Below, piece after piece: positions 8,373 to 22,690 of a stretch of 64,000 nt of DNA. The stretch spans positions 723,090 through 787,089 of the forward strand of contig NZ_LMRT01000001.1 in assembly GCF_001426225.1 (NCBI RefSeq), written 5' to 3'. This DNA is from Allobosea sp. Leaf344. GTDB lineage: Bacteria; Pseudomonadota; Alphaproteobacteria; Rhizobiales; Beijerinckiaceae. Position numbers and translations under genes: made by a program. The notes under the pieces are model-generated. The model was not told where the DNA came from, made no database searches, and was given only the letters and a program-made list of their open reading frames with translations. How positions within the stretch are numbered: position 1 is the stretch's first letter; each line of letters begins with the position of its first letter.

Positions 8373-10046
8373 TCAGCCCGCGACGCCCTCCGCGAAGGCG
8401 GATGCGATGGCGATCTCCAGATCGCGCTGGGTAAAGGGCTTGCCGAGACGCGGCAGGTTCTCGAGCCCGAGCAGATCGGGCGGTTCGGCATAGCCCGAGG
8501 CCAGCACGACCGGCAGATCCGGCCAGCGCTCGCGGATAAGGCGGGTCAGCTCGGCGCCGGTCATGCCCGGCATCGCATGATCGGTCACCACCAGCTCGAT
8601 CGCGGAATTCCCGGCCAGAATCTCCAGCGCCTCGCGTCCCGACATCGCCTCGACCGGATGATGGCCGAGATCCTCGATCATCGCCGCCGTTCCCATCATC
8701 ACCAGAGCATCGTCGTCGACGACGAGGATGGTGCGGCTCTCCTCGAGCTGCGGGGCGGGGGCGCCTGCTGCGGGCTGCGGCGCAGCGGCCACCTGCTCCA
8801 GGGCTTCGGCGACCGGGATCCACATGCTTATGCAGGTCCCTTCGCCGAGCCGGCTCTCGATCAGCAGGGTCCCGTTCGATTGCGCGGTCAGGCCATAGAC
8901 CATGGAGAGGCCGAGGCCCGTGCCCTTGCCGGGGCCCTTCGTGGTGTAGAAAGGCTGCGTCGCTTTCGCGACTGTGGCCTCGTCCATGCCGCAACCGGTA
9001 TCTGCGACGCTGATCGCGACGTAATTGCCCGGTTTCAGCCCCTGCCGCGGGGCGGACAGCGTTTCCGCCACGGCGGTGAGCGTGATGACGCCACCCTCCG
9101 GCATCGCGTCGCGGGCATTGATGAACAGGTTGAGCAGCGCCAGCTCGAACTGGTTGGCGTCGACCAGCACCGAAGGCAGGATGGCCGGCAGGCGGTTGTC
9201 GATCGCCACACCGGGCCCGATGGAGCGCCTGAGCAGGCTCTCCATACTCTGCACCAGCCGGACCAGATCCGTCGGCTGCGGCTTCAGCTCCTGGCGCCGG
9301 GCGAAGGCCAGGAGGCGCTGGGTCAGGGCCGCGCCGCGCTCGGCGGCCTGGATGGCGTTGTCCAGCAGCCGGACCGAGCGCTCGTCGGCGACGGTCTTGC
9401 GGACCAGGTTGAGGCTGCCCAGCGCCGCCATCAGCAGATTGTTGAAATCATGCGCGACACCGCCGGTCAGCTGCCCGATCGTGTCCATCTTCTGGGCTTC
9501 GAAGAGCTGGGCCAGCGCCTCCTCGCGCTCGCGCGTGCGCTCCTCGATCCGCTGCTCCAGCTGCTCGTTGAGCGATTTCAGCGCGGCGGCCGAGGCTTCC
9601 AGCGCGGCGGTCCGTTCCGCCACGCGCTGCTCCAGCTGGGCGTTGAGGCGCTCGAGATCCCGCGTCTTGCGGAACAGCTCGGCGAAGACCTTGACCTTGG
9701 CGCGCAGCACCTCCGGCACTACCGGCACCGAGACGTAATCGACCGCCCCGGCCTCGTAGCCGCGCAGCCGATGCGGCTCGTCCATCATCACCGCCGAGAC
9801 GAAGATCACCGCCGTGCGCTGGTAGCGCGGATGCTCGCGGATCATCGAGACGAGCTCGAAGCCGTCCTGATCGGGCATGCAGACATCGACCAGGATGACG
9901 GCCACCTCGGTCTTCAGGAGATGTTCGAGAGCCTCCCGGCCGGAATGGGCCTTGATCAGGTTCTCGTTCAGCTCCCGCAGGATCACCTCATAGCTCAGCA
10001 GCTTGGCGGGCTGGTCGTCCACCAGGAGGATGTTGATCGGTTCCAT
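8373..10046 (-). CDS. Hybrid histidine kinase: receiver - coiled coil - kinase - receiver
   Basis: The 557-residue cytoplasmic protein starts with a receiver domain (LLVDDQPAKLL, acceptor Asp54). A long coiled coil follows (about 125-185), then a histidine kinase core with H199 in GGVAHDFNN, an N-box around NLFINARDAMPEGG, and G-boxes DTGCGMDE and GTGLGLS. It ends with a second receiver (ILVVDDDALVMMG, acceptor in VVTDHAMPGM). In the first receiver the usual Lys-Pro is replaced by Val-Pro (DYVSVPVV, position 107), so switching there may be altered. The start is the ATG 14 bases after the stop of the giant HAMP-array kinase, so the two form an operon. It could receive phosphate from, or be scaffolded by, that kinase. 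Confidence 0.88.
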   Translation of the reverse strand: MEPINILLVDDQPAKLLSYEVILRELNENLIKAHSGREALEHLLKTEVAVILVDVCMPDQDGFELVSMIREHPRYQRTAVIFVSAVMMDEPHRLRGYEAGAVDYVSVPVVPEVLRAKVKVFAELFRKTRDLERLNAQLEQRVAERTAALEASAAALKSLNEQLEQRIEERTREREEALAQLFEAQKMDTIGQLTGGVAHDFNNLLMAALGSLNLVRKTVADERSVRLLDNAIQAAERGAALTQRLLAFARRQELKPQPTDLVRLVQSMESLLRRSIGPGVAIDNRLPAILPSVLVDANQFELALLNLFINARDAMPEGGVITLTAVAETLSAPRQGLKPGNYVAISVADTGCGMDEATVAKATQPFYTTKGPGKGTGLGLSMVYGLTAQSNGTLLIESRLGEGTCISMWIPVAEALEQVAAAPQPAAGAPAPQLEESRTILVVDDDALVMMGTAAMIEDLGHHPVEAMSGREALEILAGNSAIELVVTDHAMPGMTGAELTRLIRERWPDLPVVLASGYAEPPDLLGLENLPRLGKPFTQRDLEIAIASAFAEGVAG

Positions 10047-10060
10047 CGCTCTCGTCCTTT

Positions 10061-16387
<6,327 letters not shown>

Positions 16388-16553
16388 GTCGCCCCCGTAA
16401 GCGCTTCTTGGAATTTAGAATCAATCTAGCAACTATTCTGCGCGCCGACGACATCATAAGACAACGCGTAGACTGAATTTCTGAGTCTGGCTTGTGGAGT
16501 TTCGAACCCCCTTCTACAGTCCCTAAAATCGATCTTCATGGAGTCGTTTCGCA
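16388..16553. promoter_or_regulatory. AT-rich divergent promoter region between the poly-HAMP kinase and the small winged-helix gene
   Basis: About 166 bases separate the divergent genes. The stretch is clearly richer in A/T than its surroundings (for example GGAATTTAGAATCAATCTAG and CCCTAAAATCGATCTTC), so promoters for both directions are likely here. No convincing sigma-70 or EcfG-type pair could be fixed by eye. Confidence 0.35.
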
Positions 16554-16913
16554 TTGATCGATAGCGACGTGCTTTTGTTGCTGCGCACAACAATCCGATC
16601 TGTCTGGACCCTGGAACTGGCCTTGCTGCTGTGGCGGAGCGGAGAGCGCGCCTGGCGACAGCGGGAGCTCGTCTCGGAACTCCGGGCCAGCGAGGGTGCG
16701 ATCAACGAAGGCCTCGACCGGCTGCTGGTCGAGGGGCTGATCCGGCGCGAAGCGGATGCCTATCGTTTCGATCCCTCGCCCCGGAACCAGGCCTTGTTCG
16801 AGCGTCTCGACCTGTTGAACCGGGAACGCCCGGTGGCGGTACTGGAAGTGATGTTCAGGCGGCAGGATGCCGTGCAGAGCTTCGCCGACGCGTTCAAGCT
16901 GAAAAAGGACTAG
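16554..16913 (+). CDS. Small winged-helix-like protein, putative regulator
   Basis: The product of about 119 residues is predicted to be mostly helical, with a winged-helix look: WRQRELVSELRASEGAINEGLDRLLVEGLIRREADAYRF resembles a MarR/DprA-like recognition helix followed by a wing. No membrane segment or cysteine motif is evident. The start is uncertain: no in-frame ATG precedes the conserved part, and TTG at 16554 or GTG at 16569 are the candidates, with GGAG near 16540. The gene is divergent from the poly-HAMP kinase and lies one base before the first of two small membrane-protein genes. The three genes probably form one unit that works with the kinase system. No exact family is recognised. 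Confidence 0.65.
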   Translation: MIDSDVLLLLRTTIRSVWTLELALLLWRSGERAWRQRELVSELRASEGAINEGLDRLLVEGLIRREADAYRFDPSPRNQALFERLDLLNRERPVAVLEVMFRRQDAVQSFADAFKLKKD

Positions 16914-16914
16914 C

Positions 16915-17184
16915 ATGTCCGTCTTCTGGCAGACCACGGTCTATCTTCTCTGTCTCCTGACCTCGCTCCTCTGCGCGGCCCTGCTGCTCAAGAGCTATCT
17001 GACCACCCGGGTCAGGCTGCTGCTGTTCAGCGCGATCTGCTTCGCCCTGCTGTCGCTCAACAACCTGCTGGTGCTGTGCGATCTGGTGCTGCTGCCGAGC
17101 GTGGACCTGCTACCCTACCGGCACGCGGCCGCGCTGGCGGGCGTGACGGTCCTGCTCGGTGCCTTCATCCTGGATGTCGAGTGA
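16915..17184 (+). CDS. Small three-helix membrane protein, DUF5985-like
   Basis: The 89-residue protein consists of three hydrophobic helices (about residues 6-25, 33-55 and 68-85) joined by short polar turns such as KSYLTTRVR. The order and size resemble the DUF5985 family, whose function is unknown; this assignment is from memory. The start lies one base after the stop of the winged-helix gene. A second protein of the same type follows almost directly, so the pair may form a heteromeric membrane complex. No enzymatic motif is visible. Confidence 0.72.
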   Translation: MSVFWQTTVYLLCLLTSLLCAALLLKSYLTTRVRLLLFSAICFALLSLNNLLVLCDLVLLPSVDLLPYRHAAALAGVTVLLGAFILDVE

Positions 17185-17188
17185 ACCC

Positions 17189-17464
17189 ATGCTGCATTTC
17201 AGCGCCGGCCTGATCACCATGGGCTTCCTGGTCATCACCCTGTTCTTCCTCAAATTCTGGAGGCGAACGGGCGACCTGCTGTTCCTGGCCTTCGCGGTGT
17301 CGTTCAGCCTGCTGGCGCTGAACCAGGCGCTCACCATCCTGATCGACGTCGCCAGGGACGAGCGCAGCTATCTCTATCTGCTGCGGCTCGTCGCCTTCCT
17401 GATCATCATCGCCGCCGTGGTCCACAAGAACGCGACCTTCGGCCCGCGCGACAGATCGCGCTGA
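17189..17464 (+). CDS. Small three-helix membrane protein, DUF5985-like (second copy)
   Basis: This 91-residue protein has the same plan as its upstream neighbour: a hydrophobic helix (SAGLITMGFLVITLFFLKFW), a basic turn RRTGD, a second helix with LALNQALTIL, and a third (LRLVAFLIIIAAVV) before a charged tail. The ATG at 17189 starts four bases after the previous stop; a longer in-frame option would overlap the upstream gene and is less likely. The basic-turn and L-N motifs shared by the two proteins suggest an old duplication. Their role next to a winged-helix gene and opposite a large sensor kinase is unknown. Confidence 0.72.
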   Translation: MLHFSAGLITMGFLVITLFFLKFWRRTGDLLFLAFAVSFSLLALNQALTILIDVARDERSYLYLLRLVAFLIIIAAVVHKNATFGPRDRSR

Positions 17465-17507
17465 TCGGCGCGGCGCGACCGGCCCGCGCCCGCGCCCGGG
17501 CGCCGGC

Positions 17508-19142
17508 TCAGGCCGCGCTGCGCAGCGGCCGCGCCGCAGCGCCATCCTGGCGGGCCGAGGAGGAGGTTCGGAAGGCCCGGACGAGCCCGTTCAGCGCCTC
17601 GATCTGGCTCGTCAAAGCGAGGCAGGAGGCCGAGCTCTGCTCCGCCAGCGCCGCATTCTGCTGGGTCATCTCGTCGAGCCGCGCGACGGTGCGGCTCATC
17701 TCCTCGATGCCGCGCGACTGCTCGACGGAGGCGGAGGAGACGTCCACCACCGTGGTGGTGACGGCGCCCGAGGCGGTCACGATCTGGCCGAGCGTCTCGC
17801 CGGACGCGTGGACCAGCTTGACCCCGTCGACGATCTGCTGGTTCGAGCTCGAGATCAGCTGCCCGATATCCTTGGCCGCCTCGCTGGAGCGCTGGGCCAG
17901 GACGCGGACTTCCGCCGCGACCACGGCGAAACCCTTGCCGGCATCACCGGCGCGCGCCGCCTCCACCGCCGCGTTCAGCGCGAGCAGATTGGTCTGGAAG
18001 GCGATGTCCTCGATGATGTCGGTGATCTCGGAGATCTTGCGCGAGGAATCCTCGATCTGCTTCATCGCGGCGACGGCGGAGCCGACGATGACGCCGCCCT
18101 CATTGGCGATCTCCGCGGCCCGGCGCGCCAGGGTCGCGGCATGGCGCGAGCCGTCGGTGGCGAGCTTGACGGAGGCGGCGAGCTGCTCGGTGGTGGCCGC
18201 CGTCTCCTGCAGCGAGACCGCCTGGGTCTCGGTGCGGCCGGCGAGGTCGAGCGAGCCGCTGTTGATCTCCACCCCGGCGGTGCGGATCGACTGGGCGGCC
18301 GTCGCGATCCCCGACATGGCCTCCTCCAGCTGCGAGACCGAGCGGTTGAAATCGCCGCGGAGGTTTTCGTAATCGGCCGGGAATCGCGTGGTGATGCGAT
18401 GGGTGAGATTGCCGAGAGCGAGCTGCTCCAGCCCCTCCGCCAGCCCGGCGACGACCGCTGCACGTTCGGCCTCGACCGCCTGCTGCAGCGCGTCGTTGTC
18501 CCGCGCCGCCCGCGCCTCGGAAGCGCGTGCCTGGTCGGCGCTCGCCAGTGCGGTCTCGGCGGCACGCTGCGCGGTCGCCGCCTCGGCCAGCGCCGCCTGC
18601 GCCTTGGCCAGCGAGGCGGCTGAAGCCGCGAGCGTGCGCTCGATCGTCCGGGCGGCCCAGGCCAGCGTCACCGCCTCCACCAGCAGGATGGCGGCATGCA
18701 GCACGACGCGCCCGAGATCGGCGCTGCCCGGGAAGACGGCTGCCGGGATCAGCAGGGACAGGAGGAGATGATGGGTCGCGACGACCGCGGTCGCAGCGGC
18801 GATGACGCGCCAGTCGCAGAAGACGATCAGCATCGCCAGCGCCGCGAAATAGGCCATGTGCATGTCGATCTGCCAGGCATCGCCCGCCAGGGCGGCGACC
18901 AGCAGCGAGACCGCGATCATCAGCCCCATCGCCTGGGTGACGCGCGAGGGGATGCCTTCCTCGCTGAACCACCAGCTGGCCGTCACGGCCGCCGCCAGCG
19001 CGAGCGCCGCGAGGCCGAGCCCGGCCGGGCGGGCGGTCTCGCCCAGCGCGACCGTGGCGAGGACCACGAGCCCGATCATCCAGATGGCGGCGACGGTGAG
19101 GCGGGCTCCGAGACCGCGGAGCGAATCGATCGTGGTCGTCAT
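17508..19142 (-). CDS. Methyl-accepting chemotaxis protein with a multi-helix membrane sensor domain
   Basis: The 544-residue receptor has about six membrane helices in its first 165 residues. These replace the usual two-helix periplasmic-loop design. A coiled coil, a HAMP domain (about 230-280, with LALGNLTHRI) and the conserved signalling hairpin DIAFQTNLLALNAAVEAARAG follow. The membrane part has histidines at 95, 124, 125 and 149 in MHMAYFA, THHLLLSL and VVLHA, plus a D-W pair after helix four. The start at 19142 has AAGG eight bases upstream; an ATG two codons earlier (19148) overlaps the stop of the preceding gene as ATGA and is equally possible. It should signal to a CheA-type kinase not seen in this window. 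The ligand is unknown. Confidence 0.9.
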   Translation of the reverse strand: MTTTIDSLRGLGARLTVAAIWMIGLVVLATVALGETARPAGLGLAALALAAAVTASWWFSEEGIPSRVTQAMGLMIAVSLLVAALAGDAWQIDMHMAYFAALAMLIVFCDWRVIAAATAVVATHHLLLSLLIPAAVFPGSADLGRVVLHAAILLVEAVTLAWAARTIERTLAASAASLAKAQAALAEAATAQRAAETALASADQARASEARAARDNDALQQAVEAERAAVVAGLAEGLEQLALGNLTHRITTRFPADYENLRGDFNRSVSQLEEAMSGIATAAQSIRTAGVEINSGSLDLAGRTETQAVSLQETAATTEQLAASVKLATDGSRHAATLARRAAEIANEGGVIVGSAVAAMKQIEDSSRKISEITDIIEDIAFQTNLLALNAAVEAARAGDAGKGFAVVAAEVRVLAQRSSEAAKDIGQLISSSNQQIVDGVKLVHASGETLGQIVTASGAVTTTVVDVSSASVEQSRGIEEMSRTVARLDEMTQQNAALAEQSSASCLALTSQIEALNGLVRAFRTSSSARQDGAAARPLRSAA

Positions 19143-19144
19143 GA

Positions 19145-19450
19145 TCATAACCTTGCGAGACAGCCGGCGAGGCCGAGCGGATTGAGCGTGAAGAGGGAGC
19201 CCGATGCCGAGAGCCGGGCGGCGGCATCGCCGGCTTCGGATCTCACCACCACGATGAAGGGCAGGCCGCCGAGGCGGATGATCGCGCCGGCCTCGCCGGC
19301 CGCCTTCAGGATCTCGGCGCCGCCCCACCAGGGCGGGTAGACCCCGGCGACAACCCGCGGATCGGGAGCCGCCTGGGACAGCGCGGGCAGGACCAGCAGT
19401 GAGAGCGCGAACAGCGATGCAGCCGGTGCCCAGGCGCGGAGGAGCTTCAT
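19145..19450 (-). CDS. Small secreted protein coupled to the chemoreceptor
   Basis: This 101-residue protein has a clear signal peptide (leader to about residue 27, cleavage near SQA/A). The compact mature domain contains GVYPPWWGGAEILKAAGEAG, then hydrophobic strands (IIRLGGLPFIVVVRSE), and ends LAGCLARL. One mature cysteine is present. Its stop overlaps an ATG of the chemoreceptor gene, so the two are likely co-translated. A periplasmic accessory or ligand-sensing partner for the receptor is a reasonable guess, but no family is recognised and no function is shown by the sequence. Confidence 0.65.
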   Translation of the reverse strand: MKLLRAWAPAASLFALSLLVLPALSQAAPDPRVVAGVYPPWWGGAEILKAAGEAGAIIRLGGLPFIVVVRSEAGDAAARLSASGSLFTLNPLGLAGCLARL

Positions 19451-19699
19451 CGAGAGTTCCAGGGAGCAATACTGCCACCTTGGCCTAGCCCGGATTAAAT
19501 ATTTCCAAATGAAGTAACCATGATGACTTGCGACATTTCGCCATCAATACACGCAGCGGTTGCTAATTCTGTCCGAGAGATACTGCCGACCGGGACCCGG
19601 CAACCATCGCGTGCCGGCGGCCGCGACGGTTCGGGGTGAGTGTCCAGATCGAAGCGGGGGGTCCGGGCCGGCCAGAGACCGAACCCACCTCCCCTCGGC
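19451..19699 (-). promoter_or_regulatory. Intergenic region upstream of the secreted-protein/chemoreceptor operon
   Basis: About 249 bases lie between this operon and the end of the HWE kinase gene. The part nearest the operon (19485-19560) is AT-rich, with ATTAAATATTTCCAAATG and CATCAATACACG, and is the obvious place for its promoter. The rest is GC-rich with no reading frame or repeat that stands out. Confidence 0.35.
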
Positions 19700-20872
19700 T
19701 CAATCCTCGCCCTCGTCGACTTCCAGAATGCCGTCGAGCCGGTAGCAGATGCCGCCGGGGGCGAAGTCGGTGCCGGCCCGGCCCTTGAAATAGCTCGGCA
19801 CGATGCGCTCGATCAGCCGCGAGCCGAAGCCCCTGCGCGCCGTCGCGACGACGAGCGGGCCGTCCGCCTCGCGCCATTCGAAGCTGAAGCGCTGGTCCGG
19901 CTCGACCCGCCAGCGGATCGTCACGCTGCCCTCGGCCGCCGCCAGCGCACCGTATTTCAGGGCGTTGGTGGCGAGTTCATGGATCGCCAGCGAAAGGCCG
20001 AGCGCCTGGTCCGCCGAGATGCGGGCGGGCGGCCCGTCGGTGAGGATGCGCTGGGGCGCGTCGCGATAGGGGGCCAGCCCGCGCGCGATGACATGCGAGA
20101 CATCCGCCGCCACCCAGCTGCTTTCTGTGAGAATGTCCTGGGCGGCCGAGAGGGCCAGCAGGCGGCCGGAGATCCGGTCGTTCGCCGTCGCCATATCGGG
20201 CGAGTGCCGCATGCTCTGCGAGACGATCGCCTGGACGATCGACAGCGTGTTCTTCATCCGGTGCGAGAGTTCGCGCTGCAGGATCATGCGCTGGCGGTTG
20301 TTTTCGCGCTGCTCGTCGAGCATCCGCGCCGTTTCCGCCGCCGCCTCGACCAACGCCTGCCGGTCCCGCACCTGCTCCGTCACCTCCGTCGTCACGTTGA
20401 TCAGCCCGGCGACGCGGCCTTCATCGTCGCGCAGCGGAGAATAGGTGAAGGTCCAGTAGGTCTCCTCGGCGAAGCCGTTGCGCGTCATCAGCAGCGGCAG
20501 GCCCTCGAGCCGCTGGCTGACGCCGGACAGGGCCGAGCGGGTGATCGGCAGCACATCCTCCCAGACATCGGCCCAGGCGATCTCGAAGGGCTGCCCCAGA
20601 GCCGTCGCCTCGCGCCGGCCGAGCATGGGCCGGTAGGCGTCGTTGTAGAGCATCAGCAGATCCGGCCCCCAGAACAGGCACATCGCCTGCCGCGAGGACA
20701 GCATCATCTGGGTGATCGCCAGCAGCGAGCGCGGCCAGCTCTCGATCGGGCCGAGCGAGGACCCGCTCCAATCCCTGCGGCAGATCGCTTCCGCCATCGC
20801 GCCGCCACCCGGGAACCGGTCTGCTTGCGTCGCGACGGCGGCCGGAGCGCCGGTCCAGGCTTCAGACACCAT
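19700..20872 (-). CDS. PAS-domain HWE-family sensor histidine kinase
   Basis: The 390-residue soluble kinase has an N-terminal PAS domain (about 35-165, with PIESWPRSLLAI, CLFWGPDLLMLYND and a C-terminal TFTYSPLRDDEG), a coiled coil, and an HWE kinase core. H204 lies in RELSHRMKN, the N-box is HELATNALKYGAL and the WxE motif is FEWREADGP; together these define the HWE family. The start ATG (VSEAWTG follows) was chosen because the sequence before it is not protein-like. It lies about 125 bases downstream of the response regulator of the LOV-kinase pair, on the same strand. It may share an output with them. In alphaproteobacteria such kinases often feed the PhyR general stress response, which is not encoded here. 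Confidence 0.88.
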   Translation of the reverse strand: MVSEAWTGAPAAVATQADRFPGGGAMAEAICRRDWSGSSLGPIESWPRSLLAITQMMLSSRQAMCLFWGPDLLMLYNDAYRPMLGRREATALGQPFEIAWADVWEDVLPITRSALSGVSQRLEGLPLLMTRNGFAEETYWTFTYSPLRDDEGRVAGLINVTTEVTEQVRDRQALVEAAAETARMLDEQRENNRQRMILQRELSHRMKNTLSIVQAIVSQSMRHSPDMATANDRISGRLLALSAAQDILTESSWVAADVSHVIARGLAPYRDAPQRILTDGPPARISADQALGLSLAIHELATNALKYGALAAAEGSVTIRWRVEPDQRFSFEWREADGPLVVATARRGFGSRLIERIVPSYFKGRAGTDFAPGGICYRLDGILEVDEGED

Positions 20873-20997
20873 CGGGAGATCTCGGAGACATGCGGAAGGG
20901 AGCGGTCGATACGGCGCAGGCTGATGGAGCACGGCCTCGGACTGCGCCGTGCCGCAGCCTATCGCATCCTGCGGGGCCGACCAAACGATGCCGCCGC

Positions 20998-21450
20998 TCA
21001 TCGGCTGTTCCAGCCGTCGAGCAGCGCTTGTGCAGGGACGAAATCGGCCGGCTTCGCCAGGGCCGGCGGCGGCGCGCAGATGCCCTGATGGAGATAGGCC
21101 AGGGTCGAGACGAAGCTGTTGCGCGAGAACGGCTTGGCCAGCACGCCATGGGCCCCGGCGAAGCCGGCCGGGATCATCGCGGGATTGGCCGTGACGAAGA
21201 TGATCAGCGTCTCCGCCCAGCGCTCCTGGATCAGCGCCGACACCGACAGACCGGTCGTCCCGCGCGCCAGATGCATGTCGACGAAGGCGAGATCGGGCGA
21301 AAGCCGCGGGTCCATCGCCTCGACGTCGTGAAGCGAGGCGGCTTCCGCCACGACCCGATGGCCGGCATCCTCGACCATCATCTCGATATCCATCACGAGC
21401 AGCGGCTCGTCTTCGACGATCAGGACACGCAACGCGCGGTACTGCCCCAT
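20998..21450 (-). CDS. Single-domain response regulator paired with the LOV kinase
   Basis: The 150-residue protein is a receiver domain with essentially no output domain. The acidic pair is in LIVEDEPLL, the acceptor is Asp58 in LAFVDMHLA, Thr is in FVTANP and Lys106 is in LAKPF. A 30-residue polar tail follows. It begins three bases after the stop of the LOV-kinase gene, so the two are almost certainly co-translated. It probably accepts phosphate from that kinase, and may act as a phosphate sink or by protein-protein contact as other alphaproteobacterial single-domain regulators do. Confidence 0.9.
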   Translation of the reverse strand: MGQYRALRVLIVEDEPLLVMDIEMMVEDAGHRVVAEAASLHDVEAMDPRLSPDLAFVDMHLARGTTGLSVSALIQERWAETLIIFVTANPAMIPAGFAGAHGVLAKPFSRNSFVSTLAYLHQGICAPPPALAKPADFVPAQALLDGWNSR

Positions 21451-21453
21451 CGC

Positions 21454-22560
21454 TCAGGGCTCGGAAAGGGTGAGCGTGACGCGCGTGCCTCGCTCGAGGC
21501 GAACCCAGTCGACATTGGCCCCCGCCTGCCGCGACAGCCGGGTGATCAGCGTGCGGCCGAGCCCGGCGCCGACCTTGTCGAGCACGATGCCGTGGCCGTC
21601 ATCCTCGATCGCCAGCTTCGCGACCTTGCCGGTCTTCTCGCCGGTCATGCGGATGAAGCCGGGGCGGCCATCGCTCAGCCCGTGCTTGATCGCGTTGGTC
21701 AGGATCTCGTTCAGGATCAGCCCCAGCGACGAGGCGTGATCGGCCTTCACCGCGATTTCGGGCGCATCGGATTGGAAGGCGATGTTGGTGCGGCCGCTGG
21801 CGCCGATGACGTCGGCGGCGAGATTGACCGCGAAGGCCGTGAGGTCGAAGCGGGTGACGTCGCTCGACTGATAGAGCCGGCGATGCACCGTCGCCAGCGC
21901 GTCGATCCGCTCCATCATGCTCTCGAGCTTGGCGGTCATGTCGGCATCGTCGAGGGTCCGCGCCTGCAGGCGCAGCAGCGCCCCGACCATGGTCAGGTTG
22001 TTCTTGACGCGATGGTCGACCTCGTGGAGCAGCAGCGTCTTGGCCTCCAGCGCCGCTTCCAGCTCCGCGGTGCGGCGCTGCACTTCGTGATCGACCAGCG
22101 CCTTCTGCGCCGCGATCTCCTGATGCGCGGCGACGCGCTCGCTCACATCGAGCTGCGAGGCGAAGAAAAACTTCACCGTGCCGTCATCGCCGCGCACCGG
22201 GCTGAGATAGAGCGCGTTCCAGAAGGTCGAGCCGTCCTTGCGGTAGTTGAGCAGGTCGATATCGATGCTGACGCCCTTGTGGATCGCCTCGCGAATGCGG
22301 GCGATGGCCTCGCGGTCGCTGTCGGGTCCCTGCAGGAAGCGGCAATTCTGCCCCAGGATCTCGTCGCGGTTGAAGCCGGTCAGCCGCTGGAACGCCTCAT
22401 TGCAGAAGACGATCGGATTGTCGGGAAGGGCCGGGTTGGTGATGACCATGGCCATGCGGGTGGCGCGGACGGCGGCGGCGAATGGGTCTCCCCGACCGTG
22501 CTCATGATGAAGCGCTTCGGTCAGATGCCAATCGTCTTTTTCCTGCACACCGGGCTCCAT
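21454..22560 (-). CDS. LOV-domain (blue-light) HWE-type histidine kinase
   Basis: The 368-residue soluble protein has an N-terminal LOV domain (about 30-140) with the photoactive motif GQNCRFLQGPDSD (Cys73 expected to form the flavin adduct). The flavin-contacting NYRKDGSTFWN and a C-terminal beta strand with Gln136 (FFFASQLDVS) are also present. These residues are those of known photoactive LOV proteins. A coiled coil leads to a HisKA_2/HWE kinase with H183 in EVDHRVKNN and an N-box NEILTNAIKHGL. The start is the ATG at 22560, about 30 bases downstream of an EcfG-like promoter. It is the first gene of a two-gene unit with a single-domain response regulator. It resembles Brucella LOV-HK and Erythrobacter EL346 in design, and blue light should control its kinase activity. 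Confidence 0.93.
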   Translation of the reverse strand: MEPGVQEKDDWHLTEALHHEHGRGDPFAAAVRATRMAMVITNPALPDNPIVFCNEAFQRLTGFNRDEILGQNCRFLQGPDSDREAIARIREAIHKGVSIDIDLLNYRKDGSTFWNALYLSPVRGDDGTVKFFFASQLDVSERVAAHQEIAAQKALVDHEVQRRTAELEAALEAKTLLLHEVDHRVKNNLTMVGALLRLQARTLDDADMTAKLESMMERIDALATVHRRLYQSSDVTRFDLTAFAVNLAADVIGASGRTNIAFQSDAPEIAVKADHASSLGLILNEILTNAIKHGLSDGRPGFIRMTGEKTGKVAKLAIEDDGHGIVLDKVGAGLGRTLITRLSRQAGANVDWVRLERGTRVTLTLSEP

Positions 22561-22591
22561 GCTGCGCAACCTGCGTTGCTGTGCCCCCCAC

Positions 22592-22617
22592 AACCGTCCG
22601 GGTTCCGGAATGGTTCC
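22592..22617 (-). promoter_or_regulatory. Candidate EcfG (general stress sigma) promoter for the LOV kinase operon
   Basis: On the minus strand GGAAC (22617-22613) is followed after 18 bases by GTT (22594-22592), with a G before the GTT. This is close to the alphaproteobacterial EcfG pattern GGAAC-N16/17-cGTT. Transcription would begin about 25 bases before the LOV-kinase ATG. The match is by eye, and one position deviates from consensus. Confidence 0.4.
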
Positions 22618-22690
22618 GGAAACGCCGCCGCCGGCCGGCCCGCGAACTCCGGCGCGGGTCAGGCGTTGCCCCAGGCGGACGGAGGCGATG

